The notes under the pieces were generated by a model. That model saw only the letters and a program-made list of their open reading frames with translations, did not search any database and was not told the DNA's origin. The position numbers and the translations under genes are program-made. A stretch of DNA of 64,000 nucleotides from Marivita hallyeonensis. GTDB lineage: Bacteria > Pseudomonadota > Alphaproteobacteria > Rhodobacterales > Rhodobacteraceae. Numbering within the stretch: the stretch's first letter is position 1; each line of letters starts with the position of its first letter. Of the stretch, positions 8,712 through 17,099 are shown piece by piece. The DNA is taken from contig NZ_FQXC01000002.1 in the NCBI RefSeq assembly GCF_900129875.1, positions 682,001-746,000 of the forward strand, given 5' to 3'.

Positions 8712-9602
8712 TCACGGTGTCTCGGAGAATTCGCGCAGGTCGTCTTTCACATCGACCGTGACCTCCATAGACAACACGTCGGCGGGACGGCCCTGAAAGC
8801 TGCCTGTGACCGGCGCAACCTGCTCGATCTTCCGCGCAACGGCCACGGGAACGAGATTGGTCGACCCGACGGATCTGTTGGTTGGATCAAAAGGAATCCA
8901 GCCCGCGCCGGGGACGAAAACCTCGGTCCACGCATGTGTCGATCCGGCGTCCGCAGAGCCCAGCTGGTCTCCGGATGGATTGTAAAGGTAACCCGAGACC
9001 AGCCTTGCGCCAAACCCAAGCGTTCGGACGGCTTCGGCGAAGAGAACTGCGAAGTCCCGGCAGGATCCCCACCCGCGGTCTAGGGTCTCCAGTGGCCCCT
9101 GCGTGCCTTCCGTTTCCCGGCTTTGGTAGGAAATCTCCGCGGTCACACCGTTGCTGATATCCTTCAACAGAGACAGCGTATCGGTCGGACGTCCCATAAC
9201 GAATTGTTCGACCCAATGCGAAAGCCGCCCCTTGTCGTCCAGGTATTGTGGTGTCGCCAAAGCACCGAGATCTGTCCAATCGTCGTAGGAATACAAAAAC
9301 GGGTAAGACGCCGCAGAGGCTGCAATCGGGAAGACCGGCCACACCGGGGCGCGAAGCTCTACACGCGTGCGCGACCGGATCGACAGCGCGTCGGTCATCG
9401 TATCGAACTGTGCCATCGCAATCGCGTTGCCAGCCACGTCATGCGACCAGTCGATGCGTGCCTCGGGTGTGACCTCAAGGTCGAAGGACGTCAGGCTGAG
9501 ATCGGGCGTCTCCCTCGGACGCAGCATCATCCTGTGCGGCCCAAGGGTGACTGCGTTTCGGAATCGATACCGGGTGGCGTGAGTGATGATGACGGATGGC
9601 AT
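8712..9602 (-). CDS. Transglutaminase-like family protein
   Basis: This 296-residue protein has an N-terminal Bact_transglu_N beta domain (about 1-85, ATRYRFRN...[12 protein letters not shown]) and a papain-like transglutaminase core. The catalytic triad is visible: Cys in [11 protein letters not shown] (about 180), His in [11 protein letters not shown] (about 218) and Asp in WIPFDPTN (about 235). Bacterial members usually act as proteases or peptide ligases of unknown target. It is convergent with the M81 peptidase (60 bp gap) and precedes no obvious operon partner except the small upstream zinc-ribbon gene 9 bp away, which may be co-transcribed. Confidence 0.88.
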   Translation of the reverse strand: MPSVIITHATRYRFRNAVTLGPHRMMLRPRETPDLSLTSFDLEVTPEARIDWSHDVAGNAIAMAQFDTMTDALSIRSRTRVELRAPVWPVFPIAASAASYPFLYSYDDWTDLGALATPQYLDDKGRLSHWVEQFVMGRPTDTLSLLKDISNGVTAEISYQSRETEGTQGPLETLDRGWGSCRDFAVLFAEAVRTLGFGARLVSGYLYNPSGDQLGSADAGSTHAWTEVFVPGAGWIPFDPTNRSVGSTNLVPVAVARKIEQVAPVTGSFQGRPADVLSMEVTVDVKDDLREFSETP

Positions 9603-9611
9603 CTGCCGGGC

Positions 9612-9827
9612 TTACGAAAACCGGCCGCCGGAGCGGCGTTGCCCGTGTCCGTCGCCTTCTGAAATGGCCGAGCGCCAGACAGATGATTTCTTGCAATGCG
9701 CACAAACCCGTTCCCCGAAGCCTTCGCTCCAGAACCTCGAGCTGCACCTGAGGCACACGCGTTCGGCGGCAATGTCGGCTGTTGCCCTCACCATTTCCAT
9801 CTCTGTCTCCGCTACGTTCGTCTTCAT
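9612..9827 (-). CDS. Small zinc-ribbon protein of unknown function
   Basis: This 71-residue protein has two CxxC pairs (Cys25/28 in CLRC and Cys42/45 in CAHC) separated by 13 residues, the arrangement of a four-cysteine zinc ribbon. The stretch between them (SSRFWSEGFGER) resembles small Alphaproteobacterial proteins annotated only as hypothetical. It ends 9 bp before the transglutaminase gene on the same strand, suggesting a shared transcript. The function is unknown; a nucleic-acid or protein-binding role would be typical for such ribbons but is not shown. Confidence 0.7.
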   Translation of the reverse strand: MKTNVAETEMEMVRATADIAAERVCLRCSSRFWSEGFGERVCAHCKKSSVWRSAISEGDGHGQRRSGGRFS

Positions 9828-9944
9828 TTTCTTTCCTAGCGTTTCCTTAATCGCAGCATGCCGACTGTTCCGCCTCTCGCGTATCCGAACATTGCCAACT
9901 GCGATGCGCGTGCCGGCGCGGCGGCTTGCATGCGTCTTGCCATC

Positions 9945-10754
9945 CTATCGTCCAAGAACGCACGCCCCGTCCGAAAGCTGAAAGCTGCGGTCGCAGCGCC
10001 AGCGGTTTCCGGTTCGATCCAGATGGGCGTTTTCCGGAAGGTCGATGGCGACGCAGGCGTTGCGCACTTGTTCATATCCCCTTTCGCAGCGCCATCCAGG
10101 TCCATAGGACTCCGGGTCGAGGAACGCGTTGGCGGGAAGGTCGACGGGATCGCAGCGGCCATCCATTTCGAAGAAACCGCGTTCGCAGGCCCAGGCGGCA
10201 CCGAAGTCCGCGTTGGTCAGATAGCCATTCGCGGGAACGGCGATGGGAACGCACGCGTCCGACGTCGCCGTGTAGCCGCGTATGCATGCCCAGCCAGGGC
10301 CGGATATTTCGCCGGTGAGATATGCGTTTTCAGGCAGTGCGATCGCCACGCAGTCGTCACGATCGGACCGAAACCCTCGGTTGCATTGCCAATCGAAACC
10401 GGAGGAGCGCAGGTGGGCATTATCCGGGATCTGGATGGCCTCACAGGCCGCGGTTCCCGTTTCCTGATACCCGCGTTTGCACGCCCAGCCCGCCCCGTAT
10501 GCCCGCCCCGTTGCGTAGGCGTTCTCCGGAATGTCGATGGGAAGGCATTCAGCACCGTCAAGCTTGTACCCGAGGGCGCAGTCCCAACCACCGCCGTAGT
10601 TTTGCGCCACGGCATTTTCGGGGATTGCGCCGGTGCCGTCCTGCGCAAGCACAGGGGACGCAAGAAAGACGATCGTGCCAGCCAAAGCGAGCGCCGACCA
10701 AATCAAGCGGTGTTTCCTTGGTGTCGGTTCCATCGTACCGGAGACAGCGCTCAT
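9945..10754 (-). CDS. Secreted cysteine-repeat protein, seven tandem repeats, unknown function
   Basis: This 269-residue protein has a signal peptide (hydrophobic core LIWSALALAGTIVFLA, cleavage after SPVLAQ near residue 38). The rest is built of seven copies of a 31-37-residue unit: W-x-C-x-R-G-Y, 7-8 residues, C-x-x-I, then an IPENAYL-type segment. Each unit holds two cysteines, so seven disulfides are possible in the periplasm or outside the cell. The last copy is truncated and keeps only the Cys pair. The start overlaps the upstream membrane-protein stop (ATGA), so the two are probably made together. I do not recognise a characterised family; it may be an adhesin-like or envelope protein. 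Confidence 0.8.
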   Translation of the reverse strand: MSAVSGTMEPTPRKHRLIWSALALAGTIVFLASPVLAQDGTGAIPENAVAQNYGGGWDCALGYKLDGAECLPIDIPENAYATGRAYGAGWACKRGYQETGTAACEAIQIPDNAHLRSSGFDWQCNRGFRSDRDDCVAIALPENAYLTGEISGPGWACIRGYTATSDACVPIAVPANGYLTNADFGAAWACERGFFEMDGRCDPVDLPANAFLDPESYGPGWRCERGYEQVRNACVAIDLPENAHLDRTGNRWRCDRSFQLSDGACVLGR

Positions 10755-11137
10755 CCTTCGTCCACCACGGTCTCCGGCAGCTCAGGCATGGCATCGACAT
10801 CGAGCGACGCCAAACAGGCTTGAGCGATGTCGCGGTCCGGTGCCTCAGCGCCGGGCATCGTCGCCCAACCAGCTTCCATCAGGGCAGTTCGACGTTGGTA
10901 TGTCGGCGCTTCCCGGATCGCGGCAATCTTCGCCGCACGGTTCGGATCGGTCCGGGCAACGTCAAGGCAGACCGGCACCATCGCAGCGACAACATCGTTG
11001 TGGGACATCGACATCGCCCTGTCATGGGCTGTTCCGCCGGTCACCCAGCCGCCCCATGTGAAGCCGATGATGCCGACAAACGCGGCGCCTATTGCGGCGC
11101 CAGAGATGCCGGGTTTGAGCCATTCAGGTGTTTTCAT
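10751..11137 (-). CDS. Small single-helix membrane protein, unknown function
   Basis: This 128-residue protein starts at the ATG at 11137, preceded by a strong AGGAGG seven bases upstream; a longer frame to 11209 lacks such a site. One hydrophobic segment (about 10-32, ISGAAIGAAFVGIIGFTWGGW) anchors it in the membrane. The remainder is soluble, with SHNDVVAAMVPVCLDVARTDP and a second Cys in IAQACLASLD. Its stop overlaps the start of the Cys-repeat protein, so a joint envelope function is likely but unproven. Similar small proteins are common in Rhodobacterales as hypotheticals. Confidence 0.75.
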   Translation of the reverse strand: MKTPEWLKPGISGAAIGAAFVGIIGFTWGGWVTGGTAHDRAMSMSHNDVVAAMVPVCLDVARTDPNRAAKIAAIREAPTYQRRTALMEAGWATMPGAEAPDRDIAQACLASLDVDAMPELPETVVDEG

Positions 11138-12035
11138 GAGATATCCTCCTGCGGAGAAAGCGCCGCTTCGCTGTGATTGTTTGTCCGGGTCGCAGTCAGC
11201 TGCCGGCACAGCGCGTTTGTTGGTTTAGCTTGGAATGAGCACGGACATCGCACCCATCCGCTACGGGCTTGCGATGAAATCCCGACGCGGGCGCGCGATC
11301 CTGCGCGACGTCGATGGTTCTCCTGTGCCATCGAGCATGTTCATCACACGATTGGCATTAACGACGCCCGTTACGGCCTCGCTGCATGTGACATCCATGA
11401 CAGTGGGCATGCCCAAGGCATCAGTTCTGGCGCTTCCCGATGGCATTGCTTTCGGGACATGACAGTCCCTACCGACCTGCGCATCGTGATGCGATTGAAT
11501 GGATGCCAGTGTTGGCATTTCCGGGATTACGAGGCGGGAATCGCGCCTAAGTCCTTGAAAGTCATAATTCATGAATGTCCTGGTCTGGACCAAAGGTCCA
11601 CGGCCGCCACGGAGCACTTGTCTTAAATGCCTGGTCGGCTGGGGTGTATCCGGGGCAACTGAACCTGACACATTATTGCGTCGAGGCCATCCCAGAGCGG
11701 GGTCCCCAAACGTGATGTGGGAAAAAGAAGCGTCGCGGCTGTGGGGCGGTGAGTAGACCGCCTGCTCACGCGGCAGAGCCGTTTCGTACTACTGAAGTGG
11801 GTATTTGCGCGCCGTTTGTCAATGGCGACCGCCAATAACCGCCGGAAAACGCAATGTAAGCTGCTGTGACTGCAATGGCCCTTGTGTTCTGCTTCGCAAA
11901 GGCCCATGTGTTTATCGCTAACGTTTTTCTCTGCGACCCTCTGCTTCCGTTCATCCGGCTTCAGTCGATCTCTCAGTCTGACTTTGCCGGGCTGCCGCAC
12001 CCTGCGGGCAGCATCCAGAACAGGAGACCACGGAT
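11138..12035. other. Intergenic stretch upstream of the cold-shock gene; no supported gene
   Basis: Nearly 900 bp between the small membrane-protein gene and the cold-shock gene. Short open frames exist on both strands, but none has a good ribosome-binding site, a recognisable domain or convincing composition. The right-hand part presumably carries the cold-shock promoter and 5' leader, which in CspA-type genes is often long and structured. The left part may hold remnants of decayed sequence, which I could not identify. Confidence 0.5.
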
Positions 12036-12242
12036 ATGGCCAATGGCACCGTGAAATGGTTCAATTCAACTAAAGGCTTCGGCTTCATCGAGCCGGAATC
12101 GGGCGGCAAGGACGTTTTCGTCCACATCTCGTCCGTCGAACGCGCAGGCCTGACCGGGCTTGCCGATGCTCAGAAGGTGACCTTCGACGTCGAAGCTGGC
12201 CGTGACGGCCGCGAAAGCGCGACCAATATCGCGCTCGCGTAA
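12036..12242 (+). CDS. cspA: Cold-shock protein, CspA family
   Basis: This 68-residue single cold-shock domain starts MANGTVKWFNSTKGFGFI. The RNA-binding motifs RNP1 (KGFGFI, residues 14-19) and RNP2 (VFVHI, about 30-34) are intact. Such proteins bind single-stranded RNA and DNA and act as RNA chaperones. An AGGAGA lies about ten bases upstream of the ATG. The gene stands alone and ends in a strong intrinsic terminator. Many Alphaproteobacteria carry several paralogues, so cold induction of this copy cannot be assumed. Confidence 0.95.
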   Translation: MANGTVKWFNSTKGFGFIEPESGGKDVFVHISSVERAGLTGLADAQKVTFDVEAGRDGRESATNIALA

Positions 12243-12252
12243 CGAACGCGCT

Positions 12253-12288
12253 GCCGGGCACCCACTGCGGTGCCCGGCTTTCCTTTTT
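12253..12288 (+). terminator. Rho-independent terminator of the cold-shock gene
   Basis: A perfect 10-bp GC-rich stem, GCCGGGCACC (12253-12262) and GGTGCCCGGC (12269-12278), with the 6-base loop CACTGC, is followed by a T-rich run (TTTCCTTTTT). It starts 10 bases after the cspA stop codon. Confidence 0.93.
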
Positions 12289-12480
12289 GCGGAAGACGCT
12301 TTTCAACCACCCGCGTTGATCCGCCATTACGCACCGAAAAAACTCTACACCAGACGCCCGGCTTCTCATGGGAGCCTGTTTTGATCGTACGATCGCCTCG
12401 CGCTGAACGCGTGTGCGCTGACCATCAGAAGACGCCCGAGGCTGTCTGATTTCCCAATTTCAATCTGGAAGTGAATTCTC

Positions 12481-13155
12481 ATGACGCGTTTCAGCACAGA
12501 AGGCCGAACGGCCACCGGCCGCGACCTTTTCAAGGACAAGCCGAAGAAAACCGAAGAGCGCGCGCGGGACACTCCCACTGCCGTGCAGTTGGGCGTGCAT
12601 GGCAGATACCAGATCAAATCCGGTCGTCTTTCGGGCGAATACGTCGCCCGGGCATTTCCAAAACCACCGACGAACGCGCGCGGCTTGATCGCGGAAGCGA
12701 GAGGCGCGACTGAAGAAGCCGCGATCGCGGCCCTGCACGACGTCATCGACGCGCGGGAATCCCGAAGAACCGAAGACCGCAGAATTGATGAGGACAGTGG
12801 TTCGGCGGTTCCGAGTATCGAGGAATACGTCGAAGCGCTTGGTCAGGTCGCACTGTCGCGCCCGCAACGCGCAATGCTTTTGGCATTGGCTTTTGCTGAA
12901 GACGGCGGCTTGACAGAGATGCGCATGGCGACCGCCGCGGGCTACAAGTCTCACGCCTCAGCCAACCGCGCGTTCGCAGCCGCCGGGATGCTCGTTGCCA
13001 ACTATCTTTCCGTTGAAACGCCGTCGAGCGAGGCTACAAACGACCTCGGAGGAGCCACTCTTCTTGCGTTCCGCGGCGAGCAGTCAAACGCAGATAAACC
13101 GGGGAACTGGATACTCCACCCAGAATTGCGCGAAGCTGTCCGATCTACGCTGTGA
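12481..13155 (+). CDS. Conserved hypothetical protein with a possible C-terminal winged-helix-like domain
   Basis: This is a 224-residue soluble protein. Residues 1-105 are charged and low in hydrophobics (a tail rich in Lys, Arg and Glu, then a helical segment). Residues about 108-224 look folded: an IEEYVEALGQVALSRPQRAML helix pair, TEMRMATAAGYKSHASANRAF, which resembles a helix-turn-helix, and a terminal GNWILHPELREAV. A similar pattern (a GYKS-type helix and a W-x-L-x-PE-x end) occurs in domains attached to HNH or McrA-like nucleases, but no nuclease motif is present here. The gene lies 238 bp after cspA, beyond its terminator, so it has its own promoter. Function unknown. Confidence 0.72.
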   Translation: MTRFSTEGRTATGRDLFKDKPKKTEERARDTPTAVQLGVHGRYQIKSGRLSGEYVARAFPKPPTNARGLIAEARGATEEAAIAALHDVIDARESRRTEDRRIDEDSGSAVPSIEEYVEALGQVALSRPQRAMLLALAFAEDGGLTEMRMATAAGYKSHASANRAFAAAGMLVANYLSVETPSSEATNDLGGATLLAFRGEQSNADKPGNWILHPELREAVRSTL

Positions 13156-13328
13156 CAGTTGCGTTTGGATCGCACATGCCTTCCGTATGAAAGCACCGTG
13201 TACGCACGCCAGATGGTTCTCTTAGATCGCTCCGAAATTACGGCCGTGCACCGTCTGCGGAACACGCCGCCACGCCAAGCGTTCAACGGTTCAAGGTCGT
13301 TTCTGACGTGATGCGCGACGTTCGGACC

Positions 13329-13859
13329 TCAAGCCTTCTGCAGATACGCCAGCATGACCTCTGCGCTTGATCGCTCAAGCGGGACTCCGTCCGGATTATC
13401 CTTGAAGCCCGGCTCAGCGAAGACCCGTTGAATGGTACAATCGTCAACCAGCATCGAGTATCGCCAGCTGCGCATCCCCAACCCCTGAGTCGACCGGTCG
13501 ACCAGCATGCCCATCTTGCGCGTGAACTCCCCATTCCCATCGGGCAGCATGAACACGTTCTCGATGCTGCGGGATTTTGCCCATTGGAACATGACGAAAG
13601 CGTCGTTGATGGCGAGGCAGACGACCCTGTCGATGCCCAGCGCCACGAAGTCTGCGTAGTGCCGCTCGTAACCGGGAAGGTGACTGTCGGAACAGGCAGG
13701 CGTAAAAGCTCCGGGCAAAGCGAACAAAACCACTCGCTTGCCTGCAAACACGTCAGCAGACGACAGGCGCTTCCATTCAAACGGATTATCACCCCCCAAC
13801 GCGTCGTTGCGCACCCGCGTGTGGAATGTTGCGTCCGGAACCTTTTGCGGCGTCATCAT
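13329..13859 (-). CDS. Peroxiredoxin, Prx5/redoxin type
   Basis: This 176-residue thioredoxin-fold peroxidase has the active-site motif PGAFTPAC, with Pro49, Thr53 and the peroxidatic Cys56, and reduces H2O2 and organic hydroperoxides. The ATG at 13859 is chosen because GAGAGGA lies just upstream; a further in-frame start at 13883 would add eight unlikely residues. It is the last gene of the SDR-GST-ALDH operon (32 bp after the ALDH stop), suggesting protection against peroxides or electrophiles formed in that pathway. Prx5-type enzymes commonly use glutathione or glutaredoxin, which fits the GST neighbour. Confidence 0.9.
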   Translation of the reverse strand: MMTPQKVPDATFHTRVRNDALGGDNPFEWKRLSSADVFAGKRVVLFALPGAFTPACSDSHLPGYERHYADFVALGIDRVVCLAINDAFVMFQWAKSRSIENVFMLPDGNGEFTRKMGMLVDRSTQGLGMRSWRYSMLVDDCTIQRVFAEPGFKDNPDGVPLERSSAEVMLAYLQKA

Positions 13860-13891
13860 CGTCCTCTCGAATACTGCGGGCAATCGCAGGA

Positions 13892-15316
13892 TCAGAATTT
13901 CACGGTGACGGTTTTCAGATGCGAGTAGTGATGGATCGCCTCGATCCCTTTCTCGCGCCCATACCCGGAGTTCTTGTAGCCGCCGAAAGGGGTCTGCACC
14001 GACATCGTGTTCCAGACATTGACGAAGATCTGCCCGGCGTCAATGCGGTCGGCCACGCGCAGGGCGCGGCTGATGTTCTGGCTCCAGACGGTGCCGATCA
14101 GGCCATAATCGCTGTCATTGGCGATCCGGATGGCATCCTCTTCCGTCTCGAAGGGAATGACGACCCCCACGGGCCCAAAGATCTCTTCCTGCGCGATCCG
14201 CATGTCGTTCGAGACGTCAGCGTAAACCGTCGGCTGGATGTAGAACCCGTCCCCATCCGCCACTGCACCGCCGTGAAGACACCGCGCGCCGTCCTCTTCG
14301 GCGACCTTGAAGTATCCCTGAACGCGCTGGAACTGCGCGGGCGTGATGATCGGGCCGAGGTTGTCGCGCGGGACGATAGCTTCGACCGCCTTTTTCATCT
14401 TGTCGAGAAAGCTCTCATAGACCGAACGCTGCACAAGAACGCGCGTACCTGCAGAGCAGACCTGACCTGCGTTGAGCGTAAAGCCTTTAACGGCTTCGGT
14501 TGCGGCGGTATCGAGATCGGCGTCGTCGAAGACGATATTGGCCGACTTGCCGCCCAGTTCCAGTGTCAGCGGGATGATCCGGTCGGCAGCGATATGGCCG
14601 ATGGCACGTCCCACACCGACCGAGCCGGTGAATGCCACCTTGCGCACATCCGGGTGGCTGACGATCGCTTCGCCCACGTCCTTGCCAGTTCCAAGCACGA
14701 TGTTGATGACCCCGCTGGGGAACCCGACCTCAGACGCCAGACGCGCCATTTCGACCGTGGTCTGTGACGTGATTTCAGAGGGTTTGGCAACGATGACGTT
14801 CCCCGCAACAAGCGCGGGGGCGATGGCGCGTGCCGCCTGGTTCAAGGGCAGGTTCCATGGGGTTATGACACCCACGATCCCGTAGGGCTCGCGCTTGGTG
14901 AAGACGTGCTGGTCGGAAGCCACGTCAAGAACGTCCCCGGTCGGCAGATAAACGAGGCTGCCGTAGAATTCGAAATAGGCAATCGACCCGTCGACCTCGG
15001 CATAGGCCATGGGCATGGGTTTGCCGGTATCGGCGCGCTCCATCTGTGCGAGATCTTCGCGTCTTTCGCGCATCTTGGCGGCAAGGCCCATCATCAGGCG
15101 GCCGCGCTCGGCGGCGTTGACTCGGCGCCAGCCATCTGCCGCGCGCTTGGCAGCGGCGACTGCGGTCTCAACATCGGTCTTCGACCCGGCCGCCACAGAA
15201 ATCCCGGGACCGCCGGTCATCGGGTTGATGTTCGTGATGTAGGCACCGGAGGACGCGACCGATGCGCCATCGATCCAATGGTCCAGCTTGCCAAGTGACG
15301 TGATCTGTTTGTTCAT
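13892..15316 (-). CDS. NAD(P)-dependent aldehyde dehydrogenase
   Basis: This 474-residue class-typical ALDH has all catalytic features: Asn155 in TPWNLP, Glu253 in LELGGKSAN, Cys287 in NAGQVCSAG, and the cofactor motif FTGSVGVG near 229. The C-terminus keeps the PFGGYKNSGYGRE oligomerisation segment. It oxidises an aldehyde to an acid. The gene lies between a GST and a peroxiredoxin in an operon started by an SDR, so the SDR may make the aldehyde from an alcohol and this enzyme the acid. The substrate is not predictable from sequence. Confidence 0.93.
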   Translation of the reverse strand: MNKQITSLGKLDHWIDGASVASSGAYITNINPMTGGPGISVAAGSKTDVETAVAAAKRAADGWRRVNAAERGRLMMGLAAKMRERREDLAQMERADTGKPMPMAYAEVDGSIAYFEFYGSLVYLPTGDVLDVASDQHVFTKREPYGIVGVITPWNLPLNQAARAIAPALVAGNVIVAKPSEITSQTTVEMARLASEVGFPSGVINIVLGTGKDVGEAIVSHPDVRKVAFTGSVGVGRAIGHIAADRIIPLTLELGGKSANIVFDDADLDTAATEAVKGFTLNAGQVCSAGTRVLVQRSVYESFLDKMKKAVEAIVPRDNLGPIITPAQFQRVQGYFKVAEEDGARCLHGGAVADGDGFYIQPTVYADVSNDMRIAQEEIFGPVGVVIPFETEEDAIRIANDSDYGLIGTVWSQNISRALRVADRIDAGQIFVNVWNTMSVQTPFGGYKNSGYGREKGIEAIHHYSHLKTVTVKF

Positions 15317-15334
15317 GGTCTGCTTCCCGGGGGC

Positions 15335-15931
15335 TCAGATGTAGGGCATTGTGGCTTCGACGGACGGGTGACCTTTCTGCCGCTCGCGCCATGCGGAAAG
15401 ATTCGGCAGGTCAGCCAGCCAGTCACGATCGGTGAAGCGGAAGACGACATAGTCGATCAACGTGACGGCTGCGAAATTCGCAATGTCGGGCCGGTCGGCG
15501 AAATCGCGCGGGAGGTTGGCGTCAAGCCACGCCAGCCCGCTCGCGATGCTGCGGAACCGCTTGGAGCCGACCATGTCGGTATCGAAGTTTGCGCTCGACT
15601 TGCGGCCTATGATGATCGCGGTCGACGCCTCGGTTGCGCCAAGCGCAGGTGCCGCAATTTCGAGCGTGCGCGCCAGGTCTTCGGACGGATAAATCGAAGG
15701 CTGCGCGATCTCGTCGAGGTAGCGTAGGATCAGATGCGCTTCAGCGATCACATGACCCTCATCTGTGGTGAGCGTCGGAACGCGACCGGCCGGGTTAGCC
15801 TTGAGGAAGGTATCCGGGTCGGCCCAGGGATCGACGATTTCCAGCTCGACCTTGTCGGAAAGCCCCTTTTCCTCAATTGCAAGGCGCACAAGCCGGACAA
15901 AGGGTGACGTTGTGTTGATATAGAGATGCAT
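15335..15931 (-). CDS. Glutathione S-transferase family protein
   Basis: This 198-residue GST starts at the ATG at 15931 behind a GAAGGGG box. The N-terminal thioredoxin-like domain (1-78) has the STxSPxxR-type glutathione site (NTTSPFVRLVR), the cis-Pro segment GRVPTL near 50 and an EAHLI segment near 65 in the place of the usual ESxAI. The C-terminal helical domain spans about 85-198. It could conjugate or remove glutathione from an electrophilic intermediate. It lies between SDR and ALDH genes, an arrangement seen in pathways that handle reactive epoxides or enals. Confidence 0.9.
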   Translation of the reverse strand: MHLYINTTSPFVRLVRLAIEEKGLSDKVELEIVDPWADPDTFLKANPAGRVPTLTTDEGHVIAEAHLILRYLDEIAQPSIYPSEDLARTLEIAAPALGATEASTAIIIGRKSSANFDTDMVGSKRFRSIASGLAWLDANLPRDFADRPDIANFAAVTLIDYVVFRFTDRDWLADLPNLSAWRERQKGHPSVEATMPYI

Positions 15932-15942
15932 GCGCCCCTTCC

Positions 15943-16740
15943 TCACTTGACTTTCAGCGTGATGCCACCGTCGACGACCAGCTCGATGCCTGTGATGTGC
16001 TTGGCCTCATCGGACGCCAGGAACACACTGGCCCACGCAACGTCCCAACCATCGCCCATCTGCCCGAGCGGCACCAGCGCGTCGCGTGCTTTCACCATCG
16101 CTTCGGTCGACCCATAAACCGAGGTGACGTTGCCCGCGTGAATCAGCGGCGTGTTCATCAGGCCCGGCAGGATCGAGTTACACCGAATGCCCTTGGGGCC
16201 GTAATTCAGGGCGATGTCGCGAGTGAAGGCGTTCACGGCCCCTTTTGAGGCCGAATAGCTGATGCAGGAATACCCCAGCGAATGGGTCGAGGCGATGGAC
16301 GAGATGTTGATGATCGACCCACCGCCCTGCTTCGTCATGATCGGAAGAATGTTGCGGCACGTCAGGTAGATCGACTTGACGTTAATCGCCATCAGCCGGT
16401 CCCATTGCTCTTCCGTCAGCTCTTCGGGTCCGCCCGGATCAATGATGCCAACATTGTTGTCCAGAACGTCGATGCGCCCGAAGGCTTCCATGCAGGCAGT
16501 CACTGCGGCTTCGACCTGATCGGCCTTGGAGACGTCGCAGACCGCCGTCTCAACGGTGCCGCCCTCCTCGCGAATGATCTTGGCGGTTTCTTCGACAGCG
16601 TCCTTGTTTATGTCGAGCGCGAAGATTTTTGCACCCTCGCGCGCCATGGCCACGGCCGCCGCCTTACCATTGCCCCAACCCGGACCGATTGCGCCCGCGC
16701 CAGAGAAGAAAACCACCTTATCCTTCAGTCTTTCGCCCAT
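15943..16740 (-). CDS. Short-chain dehydrogenase/reductase
   Basis: This 265-residue SDR has catalytic Ser147/148, Tyr162 and Lys166 (YSASK) and the structural NNVG motif near 95. The cofactor loop is unusual: instead of the compact TGxxxGxG it reads SGAGAIGPGWGNG (13-25), a lengthened glycine-rich loop also seen in a subset of SDRs. The acidic ALDIN at 41-45 suggests NAD preference. The ATG at 16740 follows AAAGGCGG; a frame to 16764 adds eight residues. It is the first gene of the operon with GST, ALDH and peroxiredoxin, so it probably oxidises a glutathione adduct or alcohol to an aldehyde. Confidence 0.9.
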   Translation of the reverse strand: MGERLKDKVVFFSGAGAIGPGWGNGKAAAVAMAREGAKIFALDINKDAVEETAKIIREEGGTVETAVCDVSKADQVEAAVTACMEAFGRIDVLDNNVGIIDPGGPEELTEEQWDRLMAINVKSIYLTCRNILPIMTKQGGGSIINISSIASTHSLGYSCISYSASKGAVNAFTRDIALNYGPKGIRCNSILPGLMNTPLIHAGNVTSVYGSTEAMVKARDALVPLGQMGDGWDVAWASVFLASDEAKHITGIELVVDGGITLKVK

Positions 16741-17099
16741 GTTAGAGCCGCCTTTCCGTACCATCGACAGTCGCGCTCAAACTCTCGCAGGCGCGTCCGT
16801 TACACAAATACGAATGCTGTCTATGATCCATAGGATAACCCTATACCGAAGCAGGGAACGCCCAATCCCAACGCCAAGAATATCCAAAATCTCTCGTATA
16901 ATTCTTTGATTTCTCGATATTTGACGCATTCACGCAAAAACCCTCAAACATCGATATAAGAAAAATCTCTAGACGGCATGGAAATTCCCTCTTTGGAATA
17001 TCTCTGTGTCTCGCGGCAATGTCCGGCCACCGGCATCAGGGAGGGCTTCACGTGTCAGGCACCGCCATCCGCCGGAACAAACGGAACTGGAGGACTGCC
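16741..17099. promoter_or_regulatory. Divergent promoter region of the SDR-GST operon and the branched-chain ABC locus, with two dyads
   Basis: About 360 AT-rich bases without a gene separate two divergent operons. Two palindromic sites stand out. CTATG-ATC-CATAG at 16821-16833 is a perfect 5-bp dyad near the SDR start. TCGATATTTGA (16914-16924) and TCAAACATCGA (16944-16954) form an 11-bp inverted repeat with one mismatch. Either could be the operator of a regulator that switches both operons together; the LysR at 25233 is the nearest candidate. This is inference from position and symmetry. Confidence 0.45.

Noticed and set aside
11261-12000. Possible small minus-strand proteins in the gap before cspA
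   Set aside because: No ribosome-binding site, domain or plausible composition, and the two candidates overlap each other.
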